Assembly (NCBI GenBank): GCA_017307755.1
Contig: JAFKGQ010000005.1
Span: 310,001-374,000 of the forward strand
Source of the DNA: Chitinophagaceae bacterium
GTDB lineage: Bacteria; Bacteroidota; Bacteroidia; Chitinophagales; Chitinophagaceae
DNA length: 64,000 bases
Direction of reading: 5' to 3'
Shown one piece after another: positions 62,572 through 64,000 of the stretch; position 1 is the stretch's first letter, and each line of letters begins with the position of its first letter. The position numbers were made by a program, and so were the translations under genes. The notes under the pieces were generated by a model. The model did not search any database. It had not been told where the DNA came from and saw only the letters and a list, made by a program, of their open reading frames with translations.

Positions 62572-63243
62572 ATGACCATGCGATGGAATATCTTTCTTTT
62601 CTCATTGATTATCTTACAGATACACCCTGGAAAGAGCTTTGCTCAATGGAAGGATTTTACCGTCAGCCCCAAGGGGGATACCATCAACTGCACGGATAAA
62701 CAGGACAAGCGGCAGGGAAGGTGGGTAAACCATTTTGACGAATTGCGGGGAGAGCCTGGTTATGAAGAGGAAGGTCTGTACAAGAATGGCCGGAAGGAAG
62801 GTACCTGGAGGCTGTATAGTCTGCAAGGCGACCTGATAGGGGTGGAGTTCTACAAATGGGGTAATAAAGACGGGGTATGCCAGTATTTTGGTATCAACGG
62901 CACGTTGTTACGGGAAGAGAGCTGGAGAGCGTTGAACCCTGATAAGGCGTATGATACGCTGACGGTGGAAGATATCGATCACCTGGATAAGTATAAAACA
63001 GTTATTGTAAAGAATGAAGGTGTTGCCATCAAGGATGGCGTCTGGAAGTTCTATGATCCTCAGACAGGCATGGTCGCGCGTACAGAAACTTATACATTGG
63101 GCAAGCGGGAGATGGGCAAGTCTACTCAGCCTACCGCGAATGCCGATGCGCCCAAGACGGCTACCAAACCAAAGGAAGTCCTCGATTTTGAGAAGAAGAT
63201 CGGAAAGAAAAAAGTAAAGGTCAAGGACGGCAGTACTTTTTAA
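62572..63243 (+). CDS. Exported MORN-repeat-like protein (YwqK family type)
   Basis: This 223-residue protein has a signal peptide (ending KSFAQ). Repeats resemble MORN motifs: YEEEGLYKNGRKEGTWRLYSLQGDLIGVEFYKWGNKDGVCQYFGINGTLLREESW, and later GVWKFYDPQTGMVARTETYTLGKREMG. The C-terminus is basic (KKIGKKKVKVKDGS). It looks like an exported member of the MORN/YwqK-type group; the function is unknown. Confidence 0.8.
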   Translation: MTMRWNIFLFSLIILQIHPGKSFAQWKDFTVSPKGDTINCTDKQDKRQGRWVNHFDELRGEPGYEEEGLYKNGRKEGTWRLYSLQGDLIGVEFYKWGNKDGVCQYFGINGTLLREESWRALNPDKAYDTLTVEDIDHLDKYKTVIVKNEGVAIKDGVWKFYDPQTGMVARTETYTLGKREMGKSTQPTANADAPKTATKPKEVLDFEKKIGKKKVKVKDGSTF

Positions 63244-63295
63244 ATGCCTGATTTTATCTAATTGTTAATTAAGGGGGTGAAATATAATTAGCATC

Positions 63296-63303
63296 TATCT
63301 TTG
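63296..63303 (+). promoter_or_regulatory. -7 promoter element for the ECF sigma gene
   Basis: TATCTTTG followed by C matches TAnnTTTGC. No clear -33 element is seen. It lies 32 bases before ATG 63335. Confidence 0.5.
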
Positions 63304-63334
63304 CGGGGTAGTTACTAATTGCTTATAGGTGGAT

Positions 63335-63904
63335 ATGGAGATACACGATTCTACAATTGCAGATCTATTAGTTCGTATCCGGCAGGATGATCCCGCAGCT
63401 TTTGAAAGTCTTTATCTGCAAATGTGGGAACCCTTGTTTGTTTTTGCCATGAAGCGGCTGCAGAGCGAGCCCGATGCGGAGGATGTCGTACAGAATGTGT
63501 TTGCCGCTGTCTGGACCCGCCGTCACTCTCTACGTATCAGTACTACTTTTAAAGGATATCTTTTTACTGCCGTCAAATACCAGGTGCTTGACAGGTTGAA
63601 TGAGATGCTGCAGTCTCCCTCCGGGATCGAGGGGGTCAGCCAGACCGTTCTGCCTGAATTGGACGATGTGCTGAACACCATGTTAGCTAAGGAGCTGCAG
63701 GCCATTGTCGATAGGGAAATTGACGAGCTGCCGGAGAAAATGCGGCAGATATATCTGATGAACCTGGAAGAGCATTGTTCTATCTCCCAGATAGCCGAGC
63801 GGCTGCAGCTGTCCGAGCAGACCGTTCGCAATCAATTGAATACGGCCAGACAGCGGCTGAAGGTTTCTCTCAAACATGCATTGACCCTTCTTTTCTTTTG
63901 GTAA
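63335..63904 (+). CDS. ECF sigma-70 factor (Bacteroidota expansion family)
   Basis: This protein has 189 residues from ATG 63335 (MEIHDSTIADLL); a GTG at 63329 would add two. Region 2 has AFESLYLQMWEPLFVFAMKR and DAEDVVQNVFAAVWTRR. Region 4 has LPEKMRQIYLMNLEEHCSISQIAERLQLSEQTVRNQLNTARQRL. A hydrophobic tail is at the end. It probably starts a new sigma/anti-sigma/SusC locus. Confidence 0.93.
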   Translation: MEIHDSTIADLLVRIRQDDPAAFESLYLQMWEPLFVFAMKRLQSEPDAEDVVQNVFAAVWTRRHSLRISTTFKGYLFTAVKYQVLDRLNEMLQSPSGIEGVSQTVLPELDDVLNTMLAKELQAIVDREIDELPEKMRQIYLMNLEEHCSISQIAERLQLSEQTVRNQLNTARQRLKVSLKHALTLLFFW

Positions 63905-63974
63905 CCTTTTGGTAATATTCGGGTCTGGTTAAAAAACAGCGGATCGGAGACTTAGCTAGTAAAGGTCCGCTGAC

Positions 63975-64000
63975 ATGACTATCGACCAGCTGAAAGAGCT
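63975..64000 (+). CDS. Start of a gene cut by the window end (probably FecR-like)
   Basis: ATG 63975 reads MTIDQLKE to the window edge, 70 bases after the sigma gene. FecR-type genes normally follow such sigma factors. Eight codons cannot prove it. Confidence 0.4.

Overview
The window comes from a member of the Bacteroidota, most likely the family Chitinophagaceae. The evidence is the Sus-type outer-membrane systems (SusC, SusD, FecR, ECF sigma), type IX secretion (T9SS) components and sorting domains, LytS/LytTR regulators, promoters of the TTTG-N19-TAnnTTTG type, and almost no Shine-Dalgarno sequences. The family placement is inferred from gene content; no rRNA gene is present. I see no tRNA, rRNA, CRISPR array, prophage or insertion sequence.

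Layout. 1-3569 is the tail of a polysaccharide-type locus: a SusD C-terminus, a small lipoprotein and a large predicted glycoside hydrolase. 3598-4395 is an A+T-rich two-gene pair of unknown function. 4508-15697 is an amino-acid biosynthesis block: hisB, a trp leader with a Trp-Trp-Trp-His peptide and attenuator, trpE-G-D-C-F-B-A, then hisH, hisA, a LysE-type exporter, hisF and hisIE. A thioredoxin-fold lipid/envelope protein follows, then a convergent DUF2911/TPR protein. 18073-20513 holds a LytTR regulator, a LytS kinase and a degenerate third LytS-like protein. 21231-33342 is one long minus-strand locus: ECF sigma, FecR, SusC, SusD, an endo-H-like lipoprotein, a large FN3 protein with a gliding/T9SS C-terminus, and a PorP/SprF protein.

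33428-34952 contains pdxJ between two paralogous 88-residue proteins that look like free-standing T9SS sorting domains. 35172-43032 carries a TonB receptor, lipoproteins, rpe, a TPR protein, a T9SS cargo protein and a small membrane protein. 43033-43540 is gene-free, with a terminator and a G/T-rich degenerate repeat. 43541-47600 is a divergent phosphorelay (LytTR regulator, HPt protein, membrane protein, hybrid kinase). 47626-52972 holds metabolic and hypothetical genes, including homogentisate dioxygenase.

53042-56875 is the infA-rpmJ-rpsM-rpsK-rpsD-rpoA-rplQ operon with several RNA structures between genes, including a possible pseudoknot before rpsK. carA and aroQ follow. 58380-61705 is another LytS/LytTR pair beside two envelope genes that are divergently transcribed across a symmetric four-copy operator. 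The window ends with a PpiC isomerase, a MORN-like protein and a new ECF sigma factor whose partner gene is cut by the window edge.

The strongest non-gene signals are the trp attenuator, the four-copy TTGGTATAAA operator, the rpsM-rpsK pseudoknot and a matched pair of 30-base double-hairpin elements.
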